Shown here in pieces: positions 1-6,272 of a DNA stretch of 6,756 bases. Position 1 is the stretch's first letter; every line of letters begins with the position of its first letter. Origin of the DNA: Bryobacterales bacterium (GTDB taxonomy: Bacteria > Cyanobacteriota > Vampirovibrionia > Obscuribacterales > Obscuribacteraceae); NCBI GenBank assembly GCA_903970295.1, contig CAJCHQ010000448.1, positions 1-6,756 of the forward strand, in the 5' to 3' direction. Below the pieces are notes generated by a model that saw only the letters and a program-made list of their open reading frames with translations, did not search any database and was not told the DNA's origin. The translations under genes were made by a program, and so were the position numbers.

Positions 1-76
1 CCGGACGGTTGACTGCCTCACCATTCGGCTTTTTCTCCCCAAAACCTACACATTCCAGCTGCTAGGCTAGAATTAG

Positions 77-106
77 TTGAACACTGCTAACTTTATCTCG
101 TATCAT
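77..106 (+). promoter_or_regulatory. Candidate sigma-70-type promoter for the secreted-protein gene
   Basis: TTGAAC at 77-82 resembles a -35 box (four of six matches) and TATCAT at 101-106 resembles a -10 box, with 18 bases between them. Transcription would start near 112-114, leaving a short leader of about 15 bases before the ATG at 129. Inferred from consensus matching only. Confidence 0.4.
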
Positions 107-128
107 TTGACTCCGGAACCTTTCGAAA

Positions 129-1064
129 ATGGATAGAAATATTCACCGTCACGCCTTCTTGCCGGTAGCCGTTTTTTTATTGGTGGCAGTATCGCCGTGG
201 TCTGAGCCCGTCAAGGCGACCGAGCCATTAAAAACTGGGGAAATTTCTAAATCTTCGCAGCCAGAGCCGCCAGTCGTTAGCGACGCGGATGTTCTCGCAG
301 CTTTGCGCAGCGCCAAGCTTGTTGACCCGACATATAAATTGAGTGCTACCGTATCTGGTGACGAGATTTTAGTGACGACCGAGCGCAAGCCTAAATCGAG
401 CGACAACGAATGCAAAATCCAGGCTGTTTTGATTGGCAAAACCGCATTCGAAGCCGTCAAGTCCGGGCCGCAAAGAGTTAAAGTTCTATTCGCGGATTAT
501 GGCAAAGGAGATTTCAGCGCTGTCACGGTCCGTCGAGCAGAAGTGAAGTTGTTTGGTCAAGGGCAATTAAGCGAAAAAGATTTGCTCGCTTCGTTAGAGC
601 TCGATGCCGCTCAACCAGCCTCTCTGCCGCCCGGCTCATCCAATACGAAAGTCGTGCCTGGACCGCTTCAGGCTAATCGAGTCATGGCACGCGAACGCAT
701 CGACCGCCTGAAAGAACGCGGAACCAGTGTCGGACCCTTTTTGACTCTGTTCGACCAGGTCGAGCAAGCTGCTAATACCGGTGCTGAAGAACTAGTCAAG
801 CAACGGCTCGATGAGTTGAACGATCGATTGCGAGAGCAGGAGCGCGTAGCCAACAATATTCAGGACACAGAAAACGCTATGCGAACTGGCCAGGATCGTC
901 CCTGGGAATCTCCCTACAACCGGCTACAGAGCCAGGGATTTGGCGGTAACAATTTCAAAAAGAATCGATTGCCGAAGGTGCATTCCAATTTTAGAAAATT
1001 GCAGCAAAGCTCGCAGGCTGCTAGCGGCGGTGGTAATTTGCTGCCGACTCTCCGCAACCCCTGA
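129..1064 (+). CDS. Secreted/periplasmic protein of unknown function
   Basis: I do not recognise this 311-residue protein. Residues 1-30 form a classic Sec signal peptide: a basic, histidine-rich start, a hydrophobic core at about 9-22 (AFLPVAVFLLVAV), and a likely cleavage after VKA at residue 30. Residues 31-50 are a Pro/Ser-rich linker. Residues 52-160 look like a compact alpha/beta domain with alternating strands (LSATVSGDEILVTT, RVKVLFADY, AVTVRRAEVKLFG) and one cysteine (C95). Residues 185-250 are highly charged and probably a long helix or coiled coil (RERIDRLKERG, LDELNDRLREQERV). The last 60 residues are low-complexity, rich in Gly, Asn, Gln and Ser. There is no lipobox, so it is probably soluble or envelope-associated. 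The start is chosen because it gives an intact signal peptide. Shine-Dalgarno pairing is weak (GGAA at 115-118). It ends in TGA, about 100 bases before the next gene, and appears to be its own transcription unit. Confidence 0.8.
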   Translation: MDRNIHRHAFLPVAVFLLVAVSPWSEPVKATEPLKTGEISKSSQPEPPVVSDADVLAALRSAKLVDPTYKLSATVSGDEILVTTERKPKSSDNECKIQAVLIGKTAFEAVKSGPQRVKVLFADYGKGDFSAVTVRRAEVKLFGQGQLSEKDLLASLELDAAQPASLPPGSSNTKVVPGPLQANRVMARERIDRLKERGTSVGPFLTLFDQVEQAANTGAEELVKQRLDELNDRLREQERVANNIQDTENAMRTGQDRPWESPYNRLQSQGFGGNNFKKNRLPKVHSNFRKLQQSSQAASGGGNLLPTLRNP

Positions 1065-1121
1065 TTGGAGACTCGTTTCGGTTGCAGTCTGGTTGAAAAG
1101 CCTGAATCTGCGATTAGCTTA

Positions 1122-1127
1122 TATAAT
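1122..1127 (+). promoter_or_regulatory. Perfect -10 box (TATAAT) ahead of the polysaccharide operon
   Basis: TATAAT lies 39 bases before the GTG at 1167, in the only intergenic space that separates the secreted-protein gene from the four-gene run. The best -35-like hexamer, TTGAAA at 1093-1098, is 23 bases upstream, longer than the usual 16-18. The -35 element is therefore weak or absent and an activator may be needed. Expected transcription start is near 1134. Confidence 0.45.
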
Positions 1128-1166
1128 TGAGCACTACGCTTGATGATATAGAACCGCAGTTGGACA

Positions 1167-2717
1167 GTGAAAAAACCGGCTTACTTAGTATTACATCCGT
1201 TCTTCTTCGCCATGTTGCCAGTGATCGCAACTTTCTCCATGGTCAAGAATGAAGTTTTGCCGGAAGAAATGTGGCCGTCGATCCAGGTCCTTGAGATCGG
1301 CATGCTCATTGTCTTCCTGCTCTTATGGTTGGGTTTGCGCAGCCCTTTGAAAGCCGGCATCGTCGCTTCAACCGCATTGGCACTTTGCTTCTCCTACCGA
1401 ATGATCGAATATGCCCTGGGCAATTTATATCAACTCTCACTCGGCACGACTATGCCGACCCCGGTCGCACTGACCATCTATTTTCTATTATGTCTGATCT
1501 GTCTGGCTTCTTTAACCAAAGACAAATGGGTTTTCGGCAAAACTGAAATTGTTTTTCCCTTTGAGCGGTTTAACAACGCCTTGAATTTCGTCTCTGTTTT
1601 TCTGCTTGTCTTTAACATCGTGCCGATTTTCATCTACGAATCTGAAGTGATCGAGGATGCCAAAAAGATCGTCACTCAGTTTGAAGCGAATCTGGGGCAA
1701 TTCAAGCTCGATCAAAATGCGGCCAAGCCTGATATCTACTATTTCATTTTTGATGGCATGGCCAGCCAGTTGACGCTTAAAGACTTCACGGGCTACGAGG
1801 ACAAAGAGTTTATCCCCTTTTTGAAAGAGAAAGGGTTTTACGTTGTGCCTCGCGCTACTTCCAATTACGATCGAACGGAGTTTTCGATCACGTCATCGAC
1901 TAATATGCAATATGTCGATTTGATTCCCAAAACAAAAGGTGCGAATTTCGACGGTCTGGTTGTCTATTTCCGAGCAATTCAGGACAGTTGCGTGGCCAGG
2001 ATGTTGAAGCAGCTGGGCTACAAATTCGTCACTGTCGCTTCCGGCTCGCCTCCCAGCGACTATATTCCGAATGCGGATGTAAATCTGCGTTGCATCCCCT
2101 TCAACCATTTTTCGATAGTGGTGGCACTGCTCACACCATTGGCCGCGACGGAGAGTTATTATCCATTGCTCACCAATCTCCTCGGTGATTTGCGTCTCTG
2201 TCCGGGGCATTGTCTGGATCAGATTTTGTCGATCAAGGGACCTAAATTCGTTTTGATTCATACAGACCTTGCTCACGCGCCCAATATTTTCGATGAAAAT
2301 GGGGGCAGGCACATGATGCCCGCTGCCTGGTTTTTAATCGCCTGGGGACCGCCCGACAAATACGTTTCTCAATGGATATACGCGCAACGCCAGGCATGCG
2401 CTTGGCTGTCTCAGATTCTCGACCATCCCGGACCGAAGCCTGTCATTATGGTTCAATCCGATCATGGTCCAGGCATCAACTTCAAAGACCATCATCAATG
2501 GAATCAGCAGCGCATGCGCATTTTGAACGCTTACTATTTTCCTGGCACAGTAAATAAAGGATTGTATGAAACAATCACGCCCGTAAATTCATTCAGAGTG
2601 CTGTTTAATGACTATTTTCACGCCGGCTTACCGATTTTGAAAGATCGTGTCAACGGCAGCGACGACTACGCTCATCCGTATCCGTGGAAAGATATAACGA
2701 AAGAGATCACGTTCTAG
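1167..2717 (+). CDS. Membrane-anchored alkaline phosphatase/sulfatase-superfamily protein, phosphoglycerol-transferase-like
   Basis: This 516-residue protein has about five N-terminal membrane segments (roughly residues 7-25, 41-58, 62-80, 100-116 and 138-156). A sulfatase-like catalytic domain follows from about 187 to 490, probably outside the cytoplasmic membrane. Domain landmarks are PDIYYFIFDG (metal-ligand Asp196), SNYDRT ending at Thr237 (candidate nucleophile), HTDLAHAP at 365-372, and QSDHGPG with Asp432 and His433 (metal ligands). The C-terminal NAYYFPG and NSFRVLFNDYF segments are typical of this family in polysaccharide loci. Known relatives such as LtaS and OpgB move phosphoglycerol from phosphatidylglycerol, while others are phosphatases or sulfatases, so the exact reaction is inferred. 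The start is GTG: an in-frame TAG at 1149 rules out anything longer, and the next ATG (1212) would cut into the first membrane segment. Shine-Dalgarno pairing is poor. It is first in a co-directional run with the O-methyltransferase, glycerophosphotransferase-family and methyltransferase genes. Confidence 0.8.
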   Translation: MKKPAYLVLHPFFFAMLPVIATFSMVKNEVLPEEMWPSIQVLEIGMLIVFLLLWLGLRSPLKAGIVASTALALCFSYRMIEYALGNLYQLSLGTTMPTPVALTIYFLLCLICLASLTKDKWVFGKTEIVFPFERFNNALNFVSVFLLVFNIVPIFIYESEVIEDAKKIVTQFEANLGQFKLDQNAAKPDIYYFIFDGMASQLTLKDFTGYEDKEFIPFLKEKGFYVVPRATSNYDRTEFSITSSTNMQYVDLIPKTKGANFDGLVVYFRAIQDSCVARMLKQLGYKFVTVASGSPPSDYIPNADVNLRCIPFNHFSIVVALLTPLAATESYYPLLTNLLGDLRLCPGHCLDQILSIKGPKFVLIHTDLAHAPNIFDENGGRHMMPAAWFLIAWGPPDKYVSQWIYAQRQACAWLSQILDHPGPKPVIMVQSDHGPGINFKDHHQWNQQRMRILNAYYFPGTVNKGLYETITPVNSFRVLFNDYFHAGLPILKDRVNGSDDYAHPYPWKDITKEITF

Positions 2718-2764
2718 GTCTTGAATCCATCCCGGCACCCCATTCACAACGAGTAGAAATTGAC

Positions 2765-3454
2765 ATGATTAAGATGCCTGATTTTGCAGCCCAAAGCGTC
2801 TACGATTACGAGACGAATTTCCATTTGACGCTCAAAGTCGATCGGCTGTCCAAATTCATCGCTCACTATGAAGCCTATAAAGCGACCATGCATGTGCCTG
2901 GAAGTATTGTCGAGTGCGGCGTTTTCAAAGGCACTTCTTTTGTGCGTTTTGCCATGTTGCGGGAATTGCTGAATAACTATTCGTCAGCCAAACTAATTGC
3001 ATTCGACGTTTTCAGCGATGAATATCCTGATACCAAATACGATGAAGACAAGAAATATCGCGATCATTGGATCAAAACTGCAGGACCGAGTTCGATCGGC
3101 ACTGAGCAGTTGGAGGAAGTTTTGAGCAAGCAGAGCATCAAAAATTTCGAGCTTGTCAAAGGTGATGTGCTCTGGACTGTGCCCAAGTATGTAAAAGAAC
3201 ATCCGGGCATGAAAATAGCTTTACTGAATCTGGATATCGATTTTGTCGAGCCGACTTATTGTGTGCTGGAACATTTTTATGATCTGGTTATGCCCGGGGG
3301 CATTATTCTCCTGGATAATTATGCTGGCGAAGATGCCGGCGGCAACAGCCTGCATGGCGATACAAAAGGCATTGACGATTTCTTCAAGGACAAAGACGTG
3401 ATTATCCGGAAATTTCAATTTGCGGCGCGACCATGTTATATAGTCAAAGAATAG
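2765..3454 (+). CDS. TylF/MycF-type (macrocin-family) sugar O-methyltransferase
   Basis: From the ATG at 2765 this is a 229-residue SAM-dependent O-methyltransferase of the TylF family. Members methylate hydroxyls of deoxysugars, in macrolides for TylF/MycF and on surface-polysaccharide sugars for many relatives. Visible motifs are the SAM-binding segment SIVECGVFKGTSF (47-59), the acidic AFDVF strand (79-83), GDVLWTVP (133-140), and the metal/catalytic pair LDID (156-159) and LDNYAG (183-188). The family ending HGDTKGIDDFF and RPCYIVK is also present. The frame stays open back to a GTG at 2684, which would overlap the previous gene by 34 bases and add 27 residues unlike the family. I prefer 2765, or the second ATG at 2774, because the recognisable family sequence begins there; Shine-Dalgarno sites are weak for all three. 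It lies 47 bases after the membrane gene and 24 bases before the next, consistent with one operon. With no macrolide genes in view, a glycan sugar is the likely substrate. Confidence 0.85.
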   Translation: MIKMPDFAAQSVYDYETNFHLTLKVDRLSKFIAHYEAYKATMHVPGSIVECGVFKGTSFVRFAMLRELLNNYSSAKLIAFDVFSDEYPDTKYDEDKKYRDHWIKTAGPSSIGTEQLEEVLSKQSIKNFELVKGDVLWTVPKYVKEHPGMKIALLNLDIDFVEPTYCVLEHFYDLVMPGGIILLDNYAGEDAGGNSLHGDTKGIDDFFKDKDVIIRKFQFAARPCYIVKE

Positions 3455-3478
3455 TGCATTCGAAATTTCAGCAGAACC

Positions 3479-4648
3479 ATGTTTGATTCGCTAATTAAAT
3501 CGGCCAAAGATGCAGGGCGTGAGTTGAGCGACCTCGAACGCTTATTTCAGCCTGAAAATAAGCGGCTGCGCACGCTGGTCTTTTTTGGTGAAAGCGGAAT
3601 TTTTTATCGCTATTATGAAGACTACATCGAATACATTTGTGCTCATTCAGATCTGGATATTTGCTACATCAGCTCTGATACTGAGGACCCCATTTTTAAT
3701 TCCGCCAACAAGCGGATCAAACCTTTCTATATCAAAAACTCTCTGGCAACGGCCTTTGCGCGATTGGATTGTCGTGTGCTGGTGATAGCCACTCCCGATC
3801 TTAATAGCAGCGCTGTCAAACGAGCACCGGACCCGGTCAAGCATGTCTATGCCTTTCGGGGAATCGCCAGCGTTCATCAAGCATACCGAAAGAATGCTTT
3901 CGACCATTATGATGCATTGCTTTGCGTTGCGCAGTATCAGATATCCGAGCTGCGCAAAATGGAAGAATTATATCGACTGCCTGTCAAAGATTTGATTCTT
4001 ACCGGTTATCCTCTGGTGGAGCGAATTTACCGAGAACATCTCAACTTCAAAGCATCAGCAAAAGAAAAGGCTGCGCTTGTTTGTCTGGTGGCGCCCACCT
4101 GGGACGCGACTGGTGGCAAGTCGTCAATACTTGATGTTTGTATAAATGAGTTGATCGCTGAGCTTTCTAAAACACCCTATGAGGTCTGGATCCGTCCTCA
4201 TCCAGAATACGCGAAGCGTTTTCCCAAGAAAATGGCTGAGATCAAAAAAGCGATCGACCGGCATAAAAATGTCAGTTTACAGACCAGTCTTTCGTCGATG
4301 CAATGCTTGCATGAAGCTGATTTGTTGATTACTGACCATTCGAGTATTTCGATGGACTATGCGCTCGGAACCGAACGCCAGCCCCTCTTCATCGATACCC
4401 AGCTGCGAGTCGATAACCCTCAATGTGGAGAAGTCGGGATCGAACCAATTGAGAATGTTTACCGCGATCGCCTGGGGGTTTGCTTGCGTCCTGAAAATAT
4501 GAAGGATATAGGCAAAAAGCTCGAGGATATTTTGCAGTCGCGCGACCAGTATGAACAGTCAGTGCCAGCGATGCGAGAGGTTCTGGTGGCTAATTGGCAA
4601 AATGCTGCTCAAGTTGGTGGTAACTACATTCTCTCGCTTTGTCTCTAG
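3479..4648 (+). CDS. CDP-glycerol glycerophosphotransferase-family protein (GT-B, TagB/TagF-like)
   Basis: This 389-residue protein matches the CDP-glycerol:poly(glycerophosphate) glycerophosphotransferase family (Glyphos_transf), which transfers glycerol-phosphate or related polyol-phosphate units to glycopolymers at the inner face of the membrane. The N-terminal half is a Rossmann-like domain with LVFFGES (33-39) and FRGIASVHQAYRK (126-138; His133 aligns with the family's conserved first histidine). LTGYPLVER (174-182) leads into the C-terminal nucleotide-binding half, which carries LVAPTWD (203-209), IRPHPEY (238-244, second conserved histidine) and LITDHSSISMDY (283-294), the family's signature donor-site segment. 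There is no signal peptide or clear membrane helix, so it is probably cytoplasmic and peripheral. The length is close to that of single-domain TagB-like members. Donor and acceptor cannot be read from sequence, and no CDP-glycerol synthase (TagD) is present here. The neighbouring membrane phosphoglycerol-transferase-like protein suggests that both act on the same surface polymer. Confidence 0.8.
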   Translation: MFDSLIKSAKDAGRELSDLERLFQPENKRLRTLVFFGESGIFYRYYEDYIEYICAHSDLDICYISSDTEDPIFNSANKRIKPFYIKNSLATAFARLDCRVLVIATPDLNSSAVKRAPDPVKHVYAFRGIASVHQAYRKNAFDHYDALLCVAQYQISELRKMEELYRLPVKDLILTGYPLVERIYREHLNFKASAKEKAALVCLVAPTWDATGGKSSILDVCINELIAELSKTPYEVWIRPHPEYAKRFPKKMAEIKKAIDRHKNVSLQTSLSSMQCLHEADLLITDHSSISMDYALGTERQPLFIDTQLRVDNPQCGEVGIEPIENVYRDRLGVCLRPENMKDIGKKLEDILQSRDQYEQSVPAMREVLVANWQNAAQVGGNYILSLCL

Positions 4649-4671
4649 CTGTTTCGTCGGGGTAGTATTTT

Positions 4672-5235
4672 ATGTCGTCTGAATGGGATGCGGTGTGGGA
4701 TCGCAAAGGCAATGAAGAGACTAATGATCCGTTCGAGCTGAGTGGTTTCGAGAATTTTCGCAGCGTCGATACAGAAGCCGCAGCGAACAAATTGATTGAT
4801 ATGCTTGGTATTCAATCAGCGGACACAGTTTTAGAGATCGGCTGCGGCGGTGGTTTGCTGGCTCGCCATTTGATGACAAAATGTAATTACGTAGGCACCG
4901 ATCGATCGGCGTCAATCGTGCGTAAGGTAATCGCGATCAACGGCTGCTCTGCATTGCGCTGTGATGCCAACGATCTTATTTTTAAAGACAAATCATTCGA
5001 TCATGTTTTCGCTTTCACTGTTTTCCATTATTTCCCAGATCATGACTACGTTCAAAAATGTCTGGCTGAAATGAAACGAGTGGCGAAGAAAGCGATTTGC
5101 GTGAGCGACTTGCCGGTCGAGTCGCACGACCCCACCCATCTACTTTTTCAAGAGTCAGCCTTTGCCGGTTGGCAAATCACGGGCGGGCTTTACGCAAGAG
5201 AGCACAGGCGATTCACGGCAGTGCTGAAGCTGTGA
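4672..5235 (+). CDS. Small class I SAM-dependent methyltransferase
   Basis: This 187-residue protein has the Rossmann methyltransferase core of the Methyltransf_11/UbiE-like type. It shows the glycine-rich SAM loop VLEIGCGGG (53-61), the acidic residue after strand 2 (VGTD, Asp77), CDANDLIF (97-104), and the motif II/III region FDHVFAF with PDHDYVQKCLAEMKRV (122-137). The first 35 residues (SSEWDAVWDRKGN, polar with tryptophans) resemble the lid of sugar or small-molecule methyltransferases in polysaccharide clusters. It is rather short for the family, but RRFTAVLKL is a plausible final strand, so I read it as complete. The ATG follows the previous stop by 23 bases, with a weak GGGG at 4659-4662 nine bases upstream. 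It is the last gene of the apparent operon and ends with TGA. The substrate is not evident; a sugar or aglycone of the same polymer is the simplest inference. Confidence 0.8.
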   Translation: MSSEWDAVWDRKGNEETNDPFELSGFENFRSVDTEAAANKLIDMLGIQSADTVLEIGCGGGLLARHLMTKCNYVGTDRSASIVRKVIAINGCSALRCDANDLIFKDKSFDHVFAFTVFHYFPDHDYVQKCLAEMKRVAKKAICVSDLPVESHDPTHLLFQESAFAGWQITGGLYAREHRRFTAVLKL

Positions 5236-5440
5236 CTTGCGTGTTTTTGTGCGAAGAAGGATATCGGGAATGAAACAGGTCGAGCGCGGGGCGCGCGTGG
5301 TTCTCAGCCTGCGAGCACTCGTTTTGACGAACGAACGTGGCAGCAATTCTGGTCAAAAATAAATCAATACGGATCGATGATCTCAACATCAAATTAGACA
5401 TCAGATACCGATCGCACCCCATCAGCTAATCAATCATTCA

Positions 5441-5498
5441 CGGGCTTGCCCGATGTGGCACTGCAGACGGTGCCGGAGTGTTTTAGCTGTTTTTTTTT
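5441..5498 (+). terminator. Probable Rho-independent terminator of the polysaccharide operon
   Basis: Two adjacent hairpins precede a T-run. CGGG (5441-5444) pairs with CCCG (5449-5452) across a four-base loop. GGCACTG (5457-5463) pairs with CGGTGCC (5468-5474), with one G-T pair, across the loop CAGA. TTTT follows at 5481-5484 and nine Ts at 5490-5498. The main T-run starts 15 bases after the stem, further than in a textbook terminator, so the call is moderate. It lies about 220 bases beyond the last operon gene. Confidence 0.45.
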
Positions 5499-5597
5499 AG
5501 GTTAAATCTATAGTCGCGCCAATCCCCAAGCGTTATTTCTCTGAGAACCGCCGCCCATTAGCATCTGCAAAACTCATAAAATTTCTTGGAAAACATC

Positions 5598-5626
5598 TTG
5601 CGCTTTTAAACTTCACGGCCAATAAT
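5598..5626 (+). promoter_or_regulatory. Possible promoter inside the intergenic stretch
   Basis: TTGCGC at 5598-5603 and AATAAT at 5621-5626 are separated by exactly 17 bases. The -10-like box matches five of six consensus positions but the -35-like box only three. If active, it would transcribe the inverted repeat at 5649-5708 and then the gene at 5910 with a leader of roughly 280 bases. Consensus matching only. Confidence 0.22.
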
Positions 5627-5648
5627 GGAGTAAGCGGTTGTCTCCGAT

Positions 5649-5708
5649 CAGACGGACGAGCAGAGATTGCAACTCTTTTCGATTCTCAATTGAAGTCTCA
5701 TCCGTCAG
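5649..5708 (+). repeat. Imperfect inverted repeat, potential RNA stem in the leader of the adhesin-like gene
   Basis: CAGACGGACGAG (5649-5660) and CTCATCCGTCAG (5697-5708) can pair at 10 of 12 positions. They enclose a 36-base interior that itself contains a small AGAG/CTCT pairing and the palindromes TTGCAA and CAATTG. No T-run follows, so it is not a terminator. It could be an operator, an attachment-like site or a leader RNA structure. Confidence 0.35.
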
Positions 5709-5769
5709 GAATCTCGGAATCACTGCTTTTTACTTTTGAAATCGGCATCGTCTCCAAGTTACTACCGCA

Positions 5770-5784
5770 GTGTTAACTCAACAC
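5770..5784. repeat. Short inverted repeat, possible operator
   Basis: GTGTT (5770-5774) and AACAC (5780-5784) form arms around a five-base centre. This spacing resembles dimeric regulator half-sites. It lies 126-140 bases before the ATG at 5910. Confidence 0.22.
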
Positions 5785-5833
5785 ATCTGGGGAAATAGCT
5801 CTGCGAGTAATCTAGGCTAAAAGTCACTCCAGC

Positions 5834-5841
5834 TCACGTGA
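5834..5841. repeat. Eight-base perfect palindrome TCACGTGA
   Basis: A perfect palindrome 68 bases before the start of the adhesin-like gene. It is a plausible regulator half-site pair but short enough to arise by chance. Confidence 0.18.
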
Positions 5842-5897
5842 CACGCGGTGGGGTAATTTACGCAAGCCGCTTCGTGAAAAAAAACTTTAGTACCCAT

Positions 5898-5902
5898 GGA
5901 GG
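5898..5902 (+). promoter_or_regulatory. Strong Shine-Dalgarno site (GGAGG) that fixes the start at 5910
   Basis: GGAGG sits seven bases before the ATG at 5910, near-ideal spacing. It is the only full-consensus ribosome binding site in front of a substantial gene in this window. Confidence 0.75.
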
Positions 5903-5909
5903 CTGAGGC

Positions 5910-6272
5910 ATGGTTCAACCCCTTTTAGTGCCAGGTTATTTAGAAAATTCCGCAAGAACCGACGCGGACATGCAAACCGCCTTTGAGCAGATCAATGCGC
6001 AGATCGAAAACTCTTTTGCTCCTTGCGTTCTGACTCCACCGTCTGGATTCACATCCACTGGGCTATCTGCCACATTTACTGTGACTAGCGGAAATTACTT
6101 TGTGATCGTCCAAGGTGGTCTCCAGTACTTTATTGCAAACGGTGACACGAGACTCGTTCACACCTTCACAGCCTCGCAGGATACCTACGTGGATTTCAGT
6201 GGAGGGACTCTCTCCTACCATGCGGTTGCGAACAATGCTACTCCTCCGACCTTGGCGGCTGGGGCGCTCTGA
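5910..6272 (+). CDS. N-terminal part of a phage-tail/adhesin-like protein, ended by an in-frame TGA
   Basis: The standard code gives 120 residues. Residues 1-36 are a helical, polar N-terminus (YLENSARTDADMQTAFEQINAQI). Residues 45-120 are beta-rich and Ser/Thr/Gly-rich (SATFTVTSGNYFVIVQGG, TFTASQDTYVDFSGG, YHAVANNATPP). This style recalls repeated domains of phage tail fibres and surface adhesins, where a 'fluid field plus PTLPAGAL-like' segment normally runs on into 'VTNGSSITSVTDLR'-like sequence. Here the frame reads TLAAGAL, then TGA, then VALVVSGSSSITSVTYL, as if only one codon had been lost. There is no signal peptide. Translation initiation looks efficient (GGAGG at 5898-5902). The family resemblance is from memory of sequence style, not a search, and no specific family is claimed. 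Whether this is a complete small protein or the first part of an interrupted one is treated under findings; I favour interrupted. Confidence 0.6.
   Translation: MVQPLLVPGYLENSARTDADMQTAFEQINAQIENSFAPCVLTPPSGFTSTGLSATFTVTSGNYFVIVQGGLQYFIANGDTRLVHTFTASQDTYVDFSGGTLSYHAVANNATPPTLAAGAL

Larger units (their letters stand above)
5236..5909. other. 674-base intergenic stretch with hairpins but no convincing gene
   Basis: No reading frame here has protein-like composition or length support on either strand. The two overlapping minus-strand frames (5155-5346 and 5213-5422) are rich in Arg, Ser, Thr and Cys, partly overlap the methyltransferase gene and lack motifs. The stretch contains a probable terminator (5457-5498), an imperfect long inverted repeat (5649-5708), two short palindromes (5770-5784 and 5834-5841) and a possible promoter (5598-5626). 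I saw no tRNA or rRNA. It separates the polysaccharide operon from the adhesin-like gene and could hide a small RNA. Confidence 0.6.

Noticed and set aside
1049..1071. Hairpin TCTCC/GGAGA at the end of the secreted-protein gene as a terminator.
   Set aside because: Five-base stem with a 13-base loop, overlapping the stop codon, and no T-run after it.
1893..2312. 139-residue minus-strand frame opposite the membrane phosphoglycerol-transferase-like gene.
   Set aside because: It lies wholly inside a strongly supported gene and has no recognisable motif; it is a shadow frame.
4464..4471. GCGATCGC, the HIP1 palindrome abundant in many cyanobacteria.
   Set aside because: Only one copy in 6.7 kb, inside a coding region. 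That is not enough to infer lineage.
5233..5397. The frame also stays open for 53 codons after the TGA of the small methyltransferase (to TAG at 5395-5397), hinting at a second TGA readthrough.
   Set aside because: A run of 53 open codons is quite possible by chance, the added sequence is Arg/Gly/Ser-rich without methyltransferase features, and RRFTAVLKL is a sensible natural end.
5638..5739. 33-codon TTG-start frame preceded by GGAG in the intergenic stretch.
   Set aside because: Rare start, very short, overlaps the inverted repeat, and the product has no protein-like pattern.
62..5819. The 8-mer CTAGGCTA occurs upstream of both the secreted-protein gene (62-69) and the adhesin-like gene (5812-5819).
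   Set aside because: Repeats of eight bases are expected by chance in a window this size, and the flanking bases do not extend the match.
5910..5925. GGTTCAACC resembles a tRNA T-loop.
   Set aside because: There are no matching arms, acceptor stem or anticodon loop around it, and it lies at the start of a well-supported reading frame.
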